A stretch of DNA of 64,000 bases from Echinostoma caproni (Eukaryota; Platyhelminthes; Trematoda; Plagiorchiida; Echinostomatidae). The stretch's first letter is position 1. The number at the start of each line of letters is the position of its first letter. The DNA is taken from contig UZAN01039563.1 in the NCBI GenBank assembly GCA_900618425.1, positions 17,188 through 81,187 on the forward strand. Direction: 5' to 3'. The translations under genes were made by a program, and so were the position numbers. A model generated the notes under the pieces. That model was not told the DNA's origin. It saw only the letters and a list, made by a program, of their open reading frames with translations, and searched no databases. Positions 47,101 through 61,000 of the stretch are shown piece after piece.

Positions 47101-50100
47101 TTCATTTAACTCATTAACAATCATCAGGAAGTTGTCCTTCTTGAACGCTGGATAATACCATTCCGATACGACTTTACTTTTCAATGCTTTCTCTGTTTTG
47201 CAAATCAATTTATTCCTCTGTAAATATGAGATACCCCAGTATCATTTCAAATTGCGTCAGCATCATTTCGAATTGTCCCGTTGAACTTATAAGAGCTGCC
47301 TGCGCCAAGTAATGTGCATGCCTGATATTGACGTCCTGAAAATCATCCAGGTCTGGTTGAAGCACGGGCGAAGGTGTTGTGACCCACCCCAAAACCCTGT
47401 GATATATCTTGGCCGTTTGCTTCACGCACGTACGTGGGCGTCCCTAAGTGTGCCCTCATAACCTGTACAATCAAATAGTTCCATTTTCCCGTGACACCAG
47501 GGGATCATCCTCAATTGACATACGTCTCAGTGCTATCCAGATTCACAAACACCCTGTATAGGACTTAGAGATAATATTACGTTTCTCTGTAACCATGATG
47601 GGGTCACGGGCAACATTTTTATCCCTCAAGCAATGAACAATCAAAATAACTATTTTGAAAATATATCCAAATCGGAATAAAATATTTCTATGAAACCAAC
47701 TATGGTTTGTAAAACGAAAAGGTGCTGGCGAAGTAGACAAAAGATGAAATCAGGATTGCTTGGTATTATAACCCATTCCGGGTTAAAACACTGAGATGTC
47801 TTTTACCCATGCTTTTTTCTTTGTAAGAATTCTGAAATCGATAATCAGTAACGCGGAGTCAAATGGTTTCGTAAGGTTAGTTTTCGCCGCTCATTCTTCT
47901 AATAGCATAGCCCACTTACATTGTAGCAAAATCGTGGCAATGGCATATGTGTATTGTCTACTCGTTTCAAGCTATCTTTCCTTCAAAACGCTAGTCAAGT
48001 GATAGTTTTACCGAAAATAACAAAGATAACCAAACGTTCCGATTGTGCTTCAACAACACGAACGTCATGACCGTCATCCTCTGCATATTAACCCTAACTG
48101 ATACGAAAATTCAGAAAATCTAGTTATGATCAACAACTGAAATTAGTCAAAAAATCATCTTTTTGCTACTTGGTGGATTTCGGTTAATCGAACTGAAAGC
48201 CGGTAAGTAATTGATTTGTTTCCATTTCATATACAATACCTTGTTTTATCTGAGAATCGGCAGCATCTGCTGCTTCGGGAATAAAGCACTTTGGATATGC
48301 GTTGATTCCATAATTTGATTTCTTATTATTTTCTAAAATACCCGCGAAATGCGATTAAATAGAAAATGGGCGTGCACTAAACGGGATTACCTAAGAAACA
48401 AATGAATGAGTTGGTCATTATTTACCGAAATTGACTGAAGGAACAAAATCATCCACGTGACTGCAGTCTAATTAAACCGTTCAGACATGGCGCGTTTCCA
48501 GTGGGCTATGGCGTGTTTGAACATAACTTCAGAGCTACGACGCCCGGTCCGTTGTACATATCATATTTTCCGTGATTCGTATCCCGGTCATGCTCAATTA
48601 TAAGGATAATTAACTTTTAAAATGTTTTCAGGCTTTGAAATTAGGTAGGCACATACATTCAGCACCTTTGTTCCTAGTTTCATCTGGAAGCAGTCACGTT
48701 TGTGAACACCCGGAACTCTTTCACAACAAGCTTTTGGATAATAACTGAGAAATTAGGCTTAAATTTCGGGTTATCAGTTTTACTCATACACCAGTCAGAC
48801 TTGCTGTTAGAATGGGGAGAATTTATAAAAACCCATGGATCACGAATAATTTCTAAATAAAGCAAAAAGCAGGATACAAAGACAATTTACCGTTCAAATC
48901 TCCAGTGGGTAGTTCTATTTTGAATGATTCTAAGTAAGTTTTTGCTTGTCAAAACCCCAGATAGACTTAGGTTTGCTCTTAACATCATAATCTCACTCGA
49001 ACTATTTAAGTATGCAAACCATGACTACCGTGAGCATGGGTTAGCTCTACATATATATGTTTGATTCAATTCCTGTATCCATGCGCTCATGATGTTCGTT
49101 AAAGACGGTGTACAACAACCTAAACGGCTTTTGCTCTCAACTCCACTATTCGCCGTTCGGTTCCAGAGTGAGGTGGCAAAACAGTACACCCAATAAACAA
49201 GCGACTATCGTACATTTCATTATATGCAAAAAAGTATGTAAAAATAAAAAAGGACCAAAATCTCATGAAAGAAGACTCGATCTGGAGAACACAGTACTCA
49301 GATTCTAGTCGTAACATTACTTACAAAGAGAGATAACGAAATATCGGTCTCCCGTTTGAAAATGGAGTGCTTTACACGCATTTCATGCACTGAGAAAATT
49401 TCATTTCAAACATATTCGTCGTCAGATCGAGTTTGAAATGCACACGCACATACATGTCTACGCACAATACTGACCTAACAGAACATGTTTGGTGACGATA
49501 CAGAACATGCACTTACCACTAAGCTGACGACCGTGTTGTCTTCGAACCACGTAACGTCATCATCGTTGTTCACCCTGAAGAGCATAATTTACGTTAGCTA
49601 AATGCACTATGATATTCACCATGAACCGAATATCATAAGACGAAGAAGATCTGAACAAAATTTCACTTCAATGCTATTTTTCATGTTAATCAAGTATTCA
49701 AAATCCAAATAAAATCAATAGCACCAGACATCGCTGACCTCTATTATCATAGCTAAAGATATTTGGTTCCGGTTCAAACGTTATTTTATTCTGTATCTCA
49801 GATAATTAGGGAATAACTTTGGTCTACAAAACATTTATTCGGAGGATTTTACCATTTCATTGGAATATCATGAGTCATGACTACCCACATCGGTTGGGTA
49901 TGATTCAATTTGATTTAAACTGCGATGATGCAATCGAAAGAAGTTCATTTGAGAAAGAAGCGGGTGTCAATTGAGAATTTTACAGCAAGCTTGTCTCTCC
50001 GAGAGTTTCCACTCACGAGGCTTCCATTGCAGAACAGAATTAGATTGTTTCCTGTTTGCAGCTCCATTATGAACTTTTTAATCTGTACTCTTACCTCAAC

Positions 50101-53100
50101 GCAGTTTGTCCTTGTTTCTAGAGCTTGACTAAGAAAGAGACACACATGAAGTTTTTCAGCGAAATTTCTAGGGCTATCTTGAACTGACGCTGAGTCTAGC
50201 TCAAAAATTGATCTCTAACGCGTACTCACAAAACCGCATTTGACCTGCAGAGGAAAGTTTTGAACAATAGTATTCTTGAAGAATTTATAGGAAACGGTGG
50301 TGTGATAACCACCTACAGAATGTACATTGTGTTGGGAGTGAGAAAAATCCATGACGGTCTTTAAACAAAGCGCTTCACGGAAGCGCTTTGGAAGGGTCAC
50401 ATAAATGGATTGTTTAAATGGAAGGTCTGTTGCACACGTATTATCGAGGGCCGACGGTGAAATATCGCGATGTCCTGTTTAACTAGACAAACCGAAATCA
50501 AAGCAAAATTTGTAAAATCAGGTCAGTGAAATGTGACTAACCACCAATGGAAACGGCTGTCATGTAATCAAACGTGATGAAATCTATCATTGTGAATCTG
50601 AATAACCCGCTGGTGCAAACTGCCAGAAAAACTCCTAATATAACAAACCACTAGAGGTTTACAGTCGAAATTTACGCCGAGGTAGTTCCGAGGAAAAGGA
50701 CTGCTCCCGTGAATTTTTTCAAAGGAAGTTTTGAACTTGGACCATATGAGGTTACCAATTATCTGGAACAGTTGGTTACCTTAACCGTTAGAGTGTAAGT
50801 TTCATGAAATTAGATTTTATGAAGAAATTCAGCATTAGATTCGTAGATTCATCAAAAGTGAATAGCTTGCTACAAAATCTCAGCAATTGCCATATACCTT
50901 CAACCGTGTATGTGTATATGTTTTTGACCGAAAAATCGGGGGGAATCAGGTATTACTTATAGTAACAATGTCTGTAAGTCCCGGAAAGTCAGACATGCTT
51001 AGTTCAGTTTGACAGCAACATCATACAATCCTTCATAAATAAGTACCAAACCAGTTGACAACAAAAACCACTTATTATTGTTATTATCATCATTATCAGA
51101 GTATTTAAACTAAATATTTTTCAATGAAGGCATTTTTATCCATGTGAAATAGACATGAGTCCGACAAAACTAAAAACCGGCTGGATCACGTATATTCTAT
51201 TGAATCAAGAACCACTATGAATGATTGAGTTGCTCGAATCAAAATCAGACCCATTGAGTCAGTATTGTGTGCCCCAACGATTTTGTCTTCCTTCGTTGTT
51301 TGATTTTTTATATCACTTGTGGTGCCCACCGTTGATACTTTATAGAAAGGATGCAATTCCGCTGTCCGAGTAGTATCATCCAAAACCGAATTTCTCTCTA
51401 CGGTTTTGTGATGAGATTCAATGGACGAATGCATGTTGAAACGTTTTTAGTGTTTACCAAATGTTCAATCGATTTTCATGTGACTTATTTGTTGTTGATT
51501 AAACCAAGCGCCTAATTGATCACACCAAAGAGGCGTCTGACATACAGTTCGTCTTGTGTTGTGCCCCAACTTCGCTCAATGAGCCCAAAACTGCTTCCCC
51601 GGGCATAAAACAATGCCCTCGAAGAGGGAACCAAACACGTTTCAACATGGGCAAAAGCGATCAGTCTGGCAGAGAGGACGATTGATTCCCTTGTCACGTC
51701 TACCCACACATCGGATTCACATGAAACAATGCGTTTGTTGGATGATAAAAGCTGAACAGTCCTACACAAACATATGGTGTAGGCGTGTTACCTCCTCCAA
51801 TGAAAATTATGCGGACTGGTGAATTTATAATTTGAACTTGTGGACTTATAAAAATTAGAAAACGAAATTCATCATGATACAAAGTTGATGAATGTAATCC
51901 TTCTGACCTTGTTATAGCACTTTAAAAGGCCTTAAATAGCAGTTTTTCAAAACCTGGTTGCTCAGTGCATATATTTATATAATGTGGTTATGTTTAACCT
52001 AGAAGGTGCAATTCACAGGAGTAATCTATTGAAAAACATATCTTGCAAGGAGATTTTGGTCACTCGTTTATTCAACATGTAAGATTGATCTCATTGAACG
52101 ATCAGGGTTTGATCAATTTCGTGAACTAGCGGGCTGGGCGGAAAGTTGCCAAAAGAGTAGTGTGCAAACGCTAGAATGGATGATACGCGAAACAGGTTGA
52201 TGACAAGATGAAAGGGAAGGAATATGACCCCAGTCCAAAATACTTCGGTAGCATAGATTGCGATTCCACCATCTTGGTACTTGCCTCTTCGATTTAAACA
52301 AATATCCTTCAGAAGTGGGAACGCACAGTTGAACTTTACGGCAATTTTCCCCCATGGAAATGAAAGTTCATGGGAACTTGATGGTACCCTTTCTGTTGAC
52401 TGATCACAAGCTTGGTGCAAATAAAACGAGTTTTGTTATCAATGAGTCTAATGACAATACCTCGAAATGCAGTTTTACAGTACAATATACCTTTGCGGGA
52501 AAGTTGGTAGCTTCAATGTTCACTGGTGATATGGCTCTATCACGATACGTGTCACGTGAGTTGGTATTTCACGTTTTCACAAATATTCTCATTTATTATA
52601 CTGAAGCATTTAGTTTTCTTACAACTAAGCATTTATTCACGATATCCACTACGGTTTTACTGGGGTATGGAATACAGGGGGTTATCAATCCAATCACAGA
52701 CATGAGTCAGTCGAGCACATGACATCTCTAGTTCGACGCCATTTTGGGGAAAAATGCAATTCACGTCTCCTGTGTGAAGTCGCGGTAACTTATGGACCAA
52801 AACAAATGATAAGGCAGATTTTAGTCAATGTAATTAGATACAAGTTCAGAAAGCCTGTGGTCAGGCACATCACTTACTTATTCTATTATTTTGAATAACA
52901 TCAAACTTAACACCAAAAACATTTGAAAGCAATCAACTTACCTGTTAAGTCGTGATAGAAATCTGCAACTATAAAAGAGATATTACTTACTAAATTCTAT
53001 TGTATGGCTTCACAGGTAATGCACAGTATAATTTTGGCCCCAATGTCCTGTTAGTCCATGGGTGTCGCCCATGTATTCTAAAACTGCGCAATACTGATTA

Positions 53101-53552
53101 TGTTTAGTGATGATCGAGATGTGGCCATTGTTCTGAAGAGCTTTCCGAGGATTGACATCAAACTGAGCCTGCCATTTTGCCAAGTCATTATTGAATTTTC
53201 TATGTGCACTTATTTATTGGGCTCTGTGGAAGGAAAACGGTTTTTACGAGGTTCGAAAAAATCTGTTTGTAACTGTTTATGCCTCCAAAATAAGAAGTGT
53301 CTATCTTCTGAACTTCTAAACTTTAGGGACGCATTGCACGCCATTGCGATTAGCCACCTTTTACTACTCACAATTGTTAGTTTACCCTTGTTATAGAACT
53401 GAAGTAGTTATCACCAAGGTCCTGATATCAGTTCGCCGAGTAACTAGCAAAAAACAACGTCCGATAGCCATTGAAAAGTATGGTTACCTCATCGTGTACA
53501 TGAGGTGTGAGCTTAAAAGCTACAATTCACTAGACAGCTGTATCAATCTGAT
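44111..53552. other. Long non-coding stretch with one strong hairpin
   Basis: It contains many short frames. The longest, 161 codons on the minus strand at 45185-44700, has no recognisable domain. A GC-richer patch at 51.51-51.77 kb is open on both strands. A perfect 10-base stem with a five-base loop lies at 50366-50390. There are no polymerase III boxes, arrays or transposon motifs that I can support, and I see no host exon. Confidence 0.45.
50366..50390. repeat. Perfect 10-bp hairpin
   Basis: CAAAGCGCTT (50366-50375) and AAGCGCTTTG (50381-50390) are exact complements around the loop CACGG. The flanks do not extend the stem far, so this is too short for a canonical microRNA precursor. No T-run follows. 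The function is unknown. Confidence 0.85.
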
Positions 53553-53662
53553 TTGATTTCATCATCAGGGCGAATTCATCGACCCCTCTGGAGATAGAAC
53601 ACAGGACCTCATGAGTAGAACGCAAGTATGCTATCCTCCGGGTCGAACAGACTGTCCTTCTG
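53553..53662 (-). repeat. SINE2 copy 2, more eroded
   Basis: It aligns on the minus strand with 43960-44110. GCATACTTGCGTTCTACTC and GAGGTCCTGTG-type segments match, followed by GGGTCGATGAATTC and CTGATGA (53568-53562). The A box has suffered a deletion of roughly a dozen bases, the B box is altered, and the segment after CTGATGA no longer resembles stem II. GTC, GAATTC and CTGATGA keep their order and near spacing in both copies, showing that the hammerhead-like block is an inherited part of the family. Confidence 0.65.
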
Positions 53663-56600
53663 CTTATTCAAACTTCCCAAAATATTGCTTAGTAGTTTGT
53701 AAACATTTACATTTATCCGGTGGATTTACGAGTTTTCTCTATGTTTTGCCTAGGATCATTATTATAACATTTAACTAACTTATTTAGTTACTTGAAATGT
53801 CCTGACTGTTTTTGAATGCTCTGATTCCTGAGACACGGTCAGTGATATAATGCTTTAGGGCTAATGATGAAGAGTGTATGCTCACCCAACGAACTCTGTG
53901 TCAAATTGTGGCACGGGCTGCTCATTTGAACTTCTGTTCACGCGTATCCTACCTAAAAAATGAAAATTTTTTCTCCTCCCACTTGCATCAAATTTCGCCA
54001 TTTTCAAGATAGTTATTTTCAGTGATAACTTTCGTTCGCTATTTTCCATCAGGTTCAAACCAATCTCACATTGTACCAGTTCAATAATCTACGAGATTTC
54101 ATCTCCAAAATGTATACAGCCTAACTTGTCTTGTGTTATCCGCATTGGAACCAATAATCGCAGAAATAACACTGACTCTTCCATAAAGCACCTTGAAATG
54201 CACTTTGATTACTATCGCTGCTGAGAAATCTTTGATATAAGTTATTATACAAACATTTCGTTACTTTTCCGATTGATCTGCTCTGGTTCATGGATGACAT
54301 TTCGTGAGTAGTCCTTTCAGCGGAAACTGTTCGAAAAGGGTACATTGATAGCATGCCCAATTTTTGACAGTATTATCGTGAATATCTTGATAACTATTTC
54401 TCGGAAAATCGCACACACGCCCTCTGAAAACTCCGTATATTTCACCGGTTGATTCAAAAGTATCTAACGCAGAGAGGAAAATCATTTGCTTCATTGATGC
54501 ATCACAGGGAGTGTATGGTCAATCAGTGGTTTGTATTAAATGCTTCCGACTGACCTTAAGTGCACCAGCGAGAGGTAGCCATTTGCGTATTGATTAAGCC
54601 AACTCCAATTGCACTGCGGTCATAAAATTAGCGGTAAATGAAATATGATCTATTCGATTTGGTTACATACACTGATTACACAGCCAGCGACTGTTATCAC
54701 TGAGTGCCACGTTGGAATCGTCATCCGTTCTCACGACTGACAAACTACTGTGCACAACCTTTGCACACGTTAGGCTGTATATGAATTCATTTGTGCATTT
54801 TGTGGAATGTAGGTTTCACAATCATAATCTCGTTTGAAATTTTCCACGACTTTCAACTTCTAACGACCGAAAAATTCCGACACTATTAACTATTAACATT
54901 GCTCAGAGCGCTGACTGTAGATATGATGATGGTTTAGTTGATTCTTATTAGGTAACCTTGTGTGCAATGAACGTTTCAGGATCACGTGGAGGCTGTGTCA
55001 TTTTGGCCTATTCAGAAAATGGGATGGCTTAAATGTGAGCTTTAATCATTGCATTGTGTACATTAGAATTCATTTAAGGTGGGACAGATTATTCAAACAA
55101 TTGAGGTAGTGCTTTTCCGAGTAAATTGAAAAGGATATTCGGCTTTAAAAAACTTTGGAAACAATTTACCCTGAGCAGACTCCAGACATTAGAATAACAA
55201 CGATCTTTTACGTTGTTTTCATTAAATGTGCGATTGCACAAACAGCACGTAAGAAGAAAATTGTTTGAAGGCTATTCGGAGCAACATTTGGATAGATTGA
55301 AATGGAAACTTATGGTAGTGGTGGTGGGATTCGAACTTTTATCTTACTGGTCGGTTGTTTGGCAACCTGAATCAACATACCACCGACGCATAGACGCTGC
55401 ACAGCCTTAACTGTGGCTTTTGGACACCACCTAAGATTGTAACTCGGTTCATATAGAACTGCCGAACTAAGTGATGCACATTGGACAAACGATGCCCGAG
55501 TATCAATCCAAGTGGATTCTGTATGTATGCCTAATGATTCCCAAAGAGAACAAAACAGTTAGACAGTGATAATTCTACAGCTTTCATCGGTGCCTAACAC
55601 ATTTAATGGATGTGAGACATCCACATCGGATAACTTGAATAAACTTTTGGGACTGGTTCAGCTAAACTAATTCAACCAGAATATCGAATGAGCTTGTGTA
55701 GACATGTGTTATAAAAAGCGATCAAACACGATTGAGAAAAGCAAATTTCAAGCGTCTTCCTTTTTCACACATCCACTTGATCTGTCGAAAACCATCCTTT
55801 CAGACATGAGGGATAATAAATCACAGTGAATAAGCTAAGTAAAGGAGAAAAGCTTCTATCAATTGACATGTAAGTTTTGAAAACAAAAGTGAAACATGAG
55901 CACATAAATGGCAATTAATCATTGGAACTTTTAGTGGTAGAAACAGCATGAATTGATTCAGACTACCTCATTTTTCGCACATAACACGAATCAACGAGCA
56001 TAGAAGTGCCCAGAGGATGTCAAACAATGGCCAACGATCGCGGGATTTACAAGCGTTTTATCATTCTCACTCCTGAACTGATTCATACAAGCTTACTATA
56101 TCATTGTAAGCAAAGACGCCAGTCATGCCTGAGTTCGATTCTCACCGAGGATATTGACCTTTTGGTAACTCAATACAAGTCGACCGTCTTCTTTGATCTG
56201 CCAAACTGCTAAAATAGTTGAACAATTCCCAAAATGCTCAAGGATTAGGATACTCACTCTCCATTGTACCAATCGGGGTTCGTTTCCAGGTACACAGAGA
56301 TTCGGAGTGCACGGTGCTGGAAACCCCTAGCGTATAGGAACAAATGTAGACTACTCTTTATTGACCGAGGAAAGATTCAAATAGAAAATTGAGTGATACG
56401 TCTAATTTGAGAAACAATTTTCTTATAGCATGTTTATATATGCTTTACGTTCTGTCCAAGAAAATGCGCTTATTTTATCATTAAAACAGAACAGGTACTG
56501 CGTAGATGCAAACAACTCCGAATGATTGTTACACTGTTTCAATATACCTTTTGCTACTCATTAGTTTCTTCATTTTTCATGCCCACCTTTCCCAAATGCA

Positions 56601-56689
56601 CGCATGCTCCAGGGACACAACATAAACAATGTCTACTTCTGGTCACGTGATTTAGAGGATCTTCAAAGACTAACTATTTTGAATACTAT
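53663..56689. other. Non-coding stretch with one isolated B-box-like site
   Basis: No recognisable frame is present. An exact B-box sequence, GTTCGAATCCC on the minus strand (55336-55326), sits in a GC-richer patch at 55.31-55.41 kb, but I cannot place a convincing A box. A second eroded tRNA-like site (GAGTTCGATTCTC, plus) occurs near 56.13 kb. Either could be a further decayed SINE. Confidence 0.45.
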
Positions 56690-57617
56690 TTCTCTCCCTA
56701 TCGGTTTCACTCATACCAATCCCCAAAGCATCCAAATCTTTTATCCTCTCCAAACGTTTTCGTCCCAGAGCATGAACATCCTCAGCTCTTAAATTGACTG
56801 AAAAGGCCATCCTCGAACGACTTCTGCAGTCTATAAACATTCCCAGTAATCCGTTACAGTTTTCCAACAAGCCTAATAGATTCACCTTGGACGCAGTCTC
56901 CACCCTCACTCACTTCATCACTAAATCGTTAAACAGCTCTGTGAAGTCTATTCGGTGTTTTTTTGGGCTACTATTCTGCATTTGATTCCATTCCTCGATC
57001 TAAGTTGTTACAAAAACTGGAATCGGTTGAATGCCCCCAAGCAGTTATTAGCTCGGCTATCCAACTATTTTATCGATAGGGTTCAAACCGTTGGATTGGG
57101 GAAGGCCACATCGAAACCTTTGGTCAACAACTACGGGGTCCTTAAAGGAGCTGTGCTATCCCCATACTTATTTTCCACTTATATTTCTTGATATTCCCTG
57201 TGTTTCTCCAGCGCGAGTTTTGAACTATGCAGATGATGACGTATTGTTCAGACCCATTTCTTTCTACTCTGATGCAAGCTCTTTCTCCAATAATCTTGAT
57301 CAAATTCAATCATTCTCCTCCTCATCGGGGCTGACCTTGTACCCCAGTAAATGTGTTGAGTGTTTATATAGTTTTGCTCGATCCCCATATCCGATAGACC
57401 TTACAGTGGTTAGTACCAACCCTTTATCCATAGATAGCAATCTTCATTAGTCAACCCACATCCACAACTGCATCGGTAAACTGGACGCCTTTCATTTCAA
57501 ATACGAAAGCTCAGACAGATTCATGCATTTCAGTCAGTTATTTCTACTTTTGTTTATAAGTGTGCTTTTCCCATCTGACTGTTTCCCAGTAATTTTCTTG
57601 GTTTACTCAAATGGGAT

Positions 57618-57914
57618 TTGAAAGTCCTACGCCGCGGTCTAACCCTTATTAGTCTTGTCTCTTGTATTCCTGTGAATGAATTAGCTGTAAAGCTTTCCTG
57701 TATGAAATTTGCTGAGAGGATTCCCACAGGTCCTGACCACCCATTGCATGCAGAACTGACACTTTGTCATTCCCATCATTCAACACGCTCTCAATTCCGC
57801 CAAATTTCATCTCGAATTAATGCATACCGCAATTCACCCATGCCGTATCTTGCTCGTCTACTCACAAACAAAGAGCGAACAATAAGTGAACTTTGTCTTA
57901 ACCTTGGATCATGA
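57618..57914 (+). pseudogene. LINE-B ORF2 C-terminus
   Basis: A 98-codon frame carries the C-terminal domain that follows the RT thumb in CR1-group elements: a KVLRRGL segment, then CMKFAERIPTGPDHPLHAEL and a YRNSPMPYLARLLTNKER block before the natural stop. The corresponding region of LINE-A is broken up (fragments at 13.95-13.75 kb). The role of this domain is poorly known. The first Met is an internal residue. Confidence 0.8.
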
Positions 57915-58011
57915 ATGTCCTCATGCCCGTTGATTATGTACATTGTGACGGTTAGCGTGTATGATTTTTTAACGAAATTGAGCTCCAGTGCTTGCAAAAG
58001 TTATACACAAT

Positions 58012-58030
58012 GCACAATACAATACAATAC
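58012..58030 (+). repeat. (ACAAT)n 3' tail of LINE-B
   Basis: ACAATGCACAATACAATACAATAC closes the element as imperfect pentamers. LINE-A ends in ACAAAT hexamers after the same lead-in, so tail unit length differs between copies of one family, as is seen in CR1-group elements that re-template their tails. Confidence 0.75.
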
Positions 58031-61000
58031 CCGTCCGTCCACGAGGCCCAGTGACGGTGATTGAACAAGGTGGCAGACTGGATACCACATCATGGTTGTG
58101 TCGGCGTATGTATGTGTGCATTCATGTGTACGCATCACAGCAAGAATAAATTTATCTATGTGCGTTTGCAAGTTCCTTGTGCGTAGGCAACACATCTCTA
58201 ATTTATTTCGGCTTGACCTTTCCTGGAATTTCTTTATCATCAACATTTTGTGGGAATCTCAACGGAAGGAATGGCCTAAAAATTACCACACGGGACGTAA
58301 CATTTTTCCGACCATAAGAAGGAGTCAAGTACATGTGCGCGTTGATTTCACCGACCCTCTGCATTTGCACTTTTGAATGAAAATATGACACTTTCATACA
58401 CTTCTTTTTTCTGCCATAATTGTGTACAAAAATGAGCACGCCAAATTAGAAGCTTATACATTTGAACGATACACACATGGCTAATACCAACTAGATTTCT
58501 TAGTTCCTTCATTTTTCTATCTTGTTCGATGTTATACCTACGCAACCGGTGAGAGTTTACGAAAGGAATTCCTCTAGCAGTGTTTCTCTTCCGACTTGCC
58601 TGTTCAAACTCCAGATGTCTCGTCTGATGGCTATTCGTACATCATACTTCATCGGACATGGGTTTCTGCGGTTTGAACACTTAAAGGTCTCGTTTGATTT
58701 GACTTGATTCATTAAAAAGAAGGTAAAAGTTAGTAAAACGCTTTGCGGTGAGGGAAAGTGAAGCTGGGCGTCTTGTCACACAAATCAACCAGGTAGATCA
58801 ACTACGGATAACTTACAGGCATAATGAAGTCAGTCGTTATCTATTTGGCCTCTCATGGAAACCGCACTGTGTTCCCAATAAGCCATAGGGATGCATTTTA
58901 GAATAAAACGCAGACTGCTTGACGTGATTCAATTTACCATTAAAAGATATTTCTGGTTTACTTGCGTTCCATAAGACTGGTTTCTAGAGCCCTCATTATT
59001 TCCACCAACTGAATGCTCCTGGAGAAACGTAAACCTTGTGAATTCGGTGTCTTTTTTCGATTGCGAGAATGATGCTTCTAGTTATTTGATCCAATTCATA
59101 AAATTATGACCGATGATCAAAATTTAATTGTATTTTTGCAAGATGCACTTTTTTCCTTAATTTAGGTCTCATGACTTGCCATTCACTTGCTTCAACACCC
59201 TAAACTGAACGAGATTCTGACTGAGAGAGGGCATGTCGAGTTACGATCGTGTATCATCTGATCACTTTTCGTCTTTAACATGGCTCGAAAACTCAGCCCC
59301 AAAGGCGCAAAAGATAGACAACAGTTTCAATCACTTTATGCACACAGTGAATCACCGCGAATAAAGATTATCACTGAAACCTTCTCAGGTGAAGAATTCA
59401 TCATTTTTAGGGGCAATCAGTCCGCGTCGCACACAGAAGAAATCGGTTATTTTTTTCATTTTTCTGAACAGTATGCAACAGATATACGAAATGCTTCCAA
59501 TAATGCCGAATGTGCTGATTCAATAGGAACGTTGTCCTGAAGTTAGCAGTGGCTATCTTTATCAGTTCACACTTTCAAATGGACTTGCAGAGAAACAGAT
59601 AGATAGATAGATACATAGATCGAGATATGGATTCTTATTATGATCATAATAGTACTTTCGTGTTACATTATGATTAATTTTTATAAAACAGGTTATGGAC
59701 GATCGTCTCGTATATCTCGGAACTTAAGTTTCTTCGCAAAACCGAGGAAACGACGATCTTTTTCCGAAATTTTTTTGAACCTGAGTAGAACGTAAATGGT
59801 CAAATTAATGTAATAAAAGGAGTGATTGTTTTTTATAAACATGTATTCATTCAAATGTGTTCGGCTGTTCTTGGTTGGCACTAGCAGCGTGATGTGAAGA
59901 CAATTCCATTACCCAATTTTTCACTTCTAACCTTATTCAATTCTAGGCCCCAGGAGGTGCTAATAAAAGCCAATGATTGTGAACTATTCTGCTAGCAAAT
60001 GTTCATTTAGTTTTTTTTTTAGTATTTGGTTCACCAAAACTTGCTATTTCATTGAAATGGTCCAGATGATTATGATTAAGCTGTACCCGGAGAAGTTTAT
60101 TCAACCACATGGCTGATAGTCAATTTCGGGATGGAGCTGTCTGCGGCATATCACTGAATACCGGATGGTTAATATTTTCGTAAACATAATCGACTGCACG
60201 CTAGCTGTCAAAAAGTGCACCTAGGGTGAAATAAAACGTCAAGTGCTTAATAATAAAAACTGGTTGGTACTTGGTACTTTCTATAGCATACTGACTTATT
60301 CAAAATGAATAGCAAACTTAAAATGCAAATCGTATTTTGACTTGAATTCTGTCTGTTTTCACAATCACGATGTTTTAAGTTTTTGACAGAATGTCATGAA
60401 TTTTCCGTGTGTGACCAAGCTCAAACTATGATTGATGTCTCCAATGAAAACGCCCATGCTTTTGTAACACGCCCTTGGTTATTCTACTGATAAATACATG
60501 TTTACTGGTTAAATCAAGGCTCAGCGTTTAGTGAGAGACTTAGAAATTGTTTTGGAAAGCTTTAAATGCTGAACTGGGAGGAAAATTACAGCTTTTACAA
60601 ATTAGTAAAACAGTTAATATGATGTACTGCCAAAATCGAATGAGGCATATGCGAACATGTTTCAGGGCAATTTTTATTCGATTTATGTGCGTTCCATCGA
60701 ATGTGTTGATTAGACCAAAATATAGCCGTCATTCGACTTTCACTGTAAACTGCTCCCAATCTGCTTCTTTGCGGGAACTACTATCACCGGTCGTCTCGTG
60801 GAAGTTTGCTACAAGATGTTGTGTGAAATAGAGTTATTCACTTCTATCCCCATGTGGTCTTTGTATGAATTCGCTTTTGTTGTCCTGGATCTTTTTCCAG
60901 CGAAACTGTTCTGCATAAATGTAAGTATTTTCGCCGCATTTGTTTATACTTTTTTAAATCGTATCTCCCTATTTTTACAAGCTTTTTACTGGCCCAACCG

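Larger units (their letters stand above)
56690..58030 (+). mobile_element. LINE-B: second copy of the LINE-A family, 5' truncated
   Basis: On the plus strand the RT enters at about 56.69 kb, and KLTEKAIL-type residues follow across frames at 56.79 kb. TLDAVSTLTHFITKSLNSS (56794-56985) is nearly identical to LINE-A. NNYGVLKGAVLSPYLFST (57091-57191) is motif B, YADD (57226-57237) is motif C and is intact, and SKCVECLYSFARSPYP follows. The C-terminus at 57618-57914 has PTGPDHPLH, RNSPMPYLARLLTNKERTISEL and a stop. The 3' UTR then reads CTTGCAAAAGTTATACA and ends in ACAAT units. At least four frame changes make it non-functional. LINE-A has the same coding blocks and 3' lead-in, so the two copies define one family. 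Confidence 0.88.
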
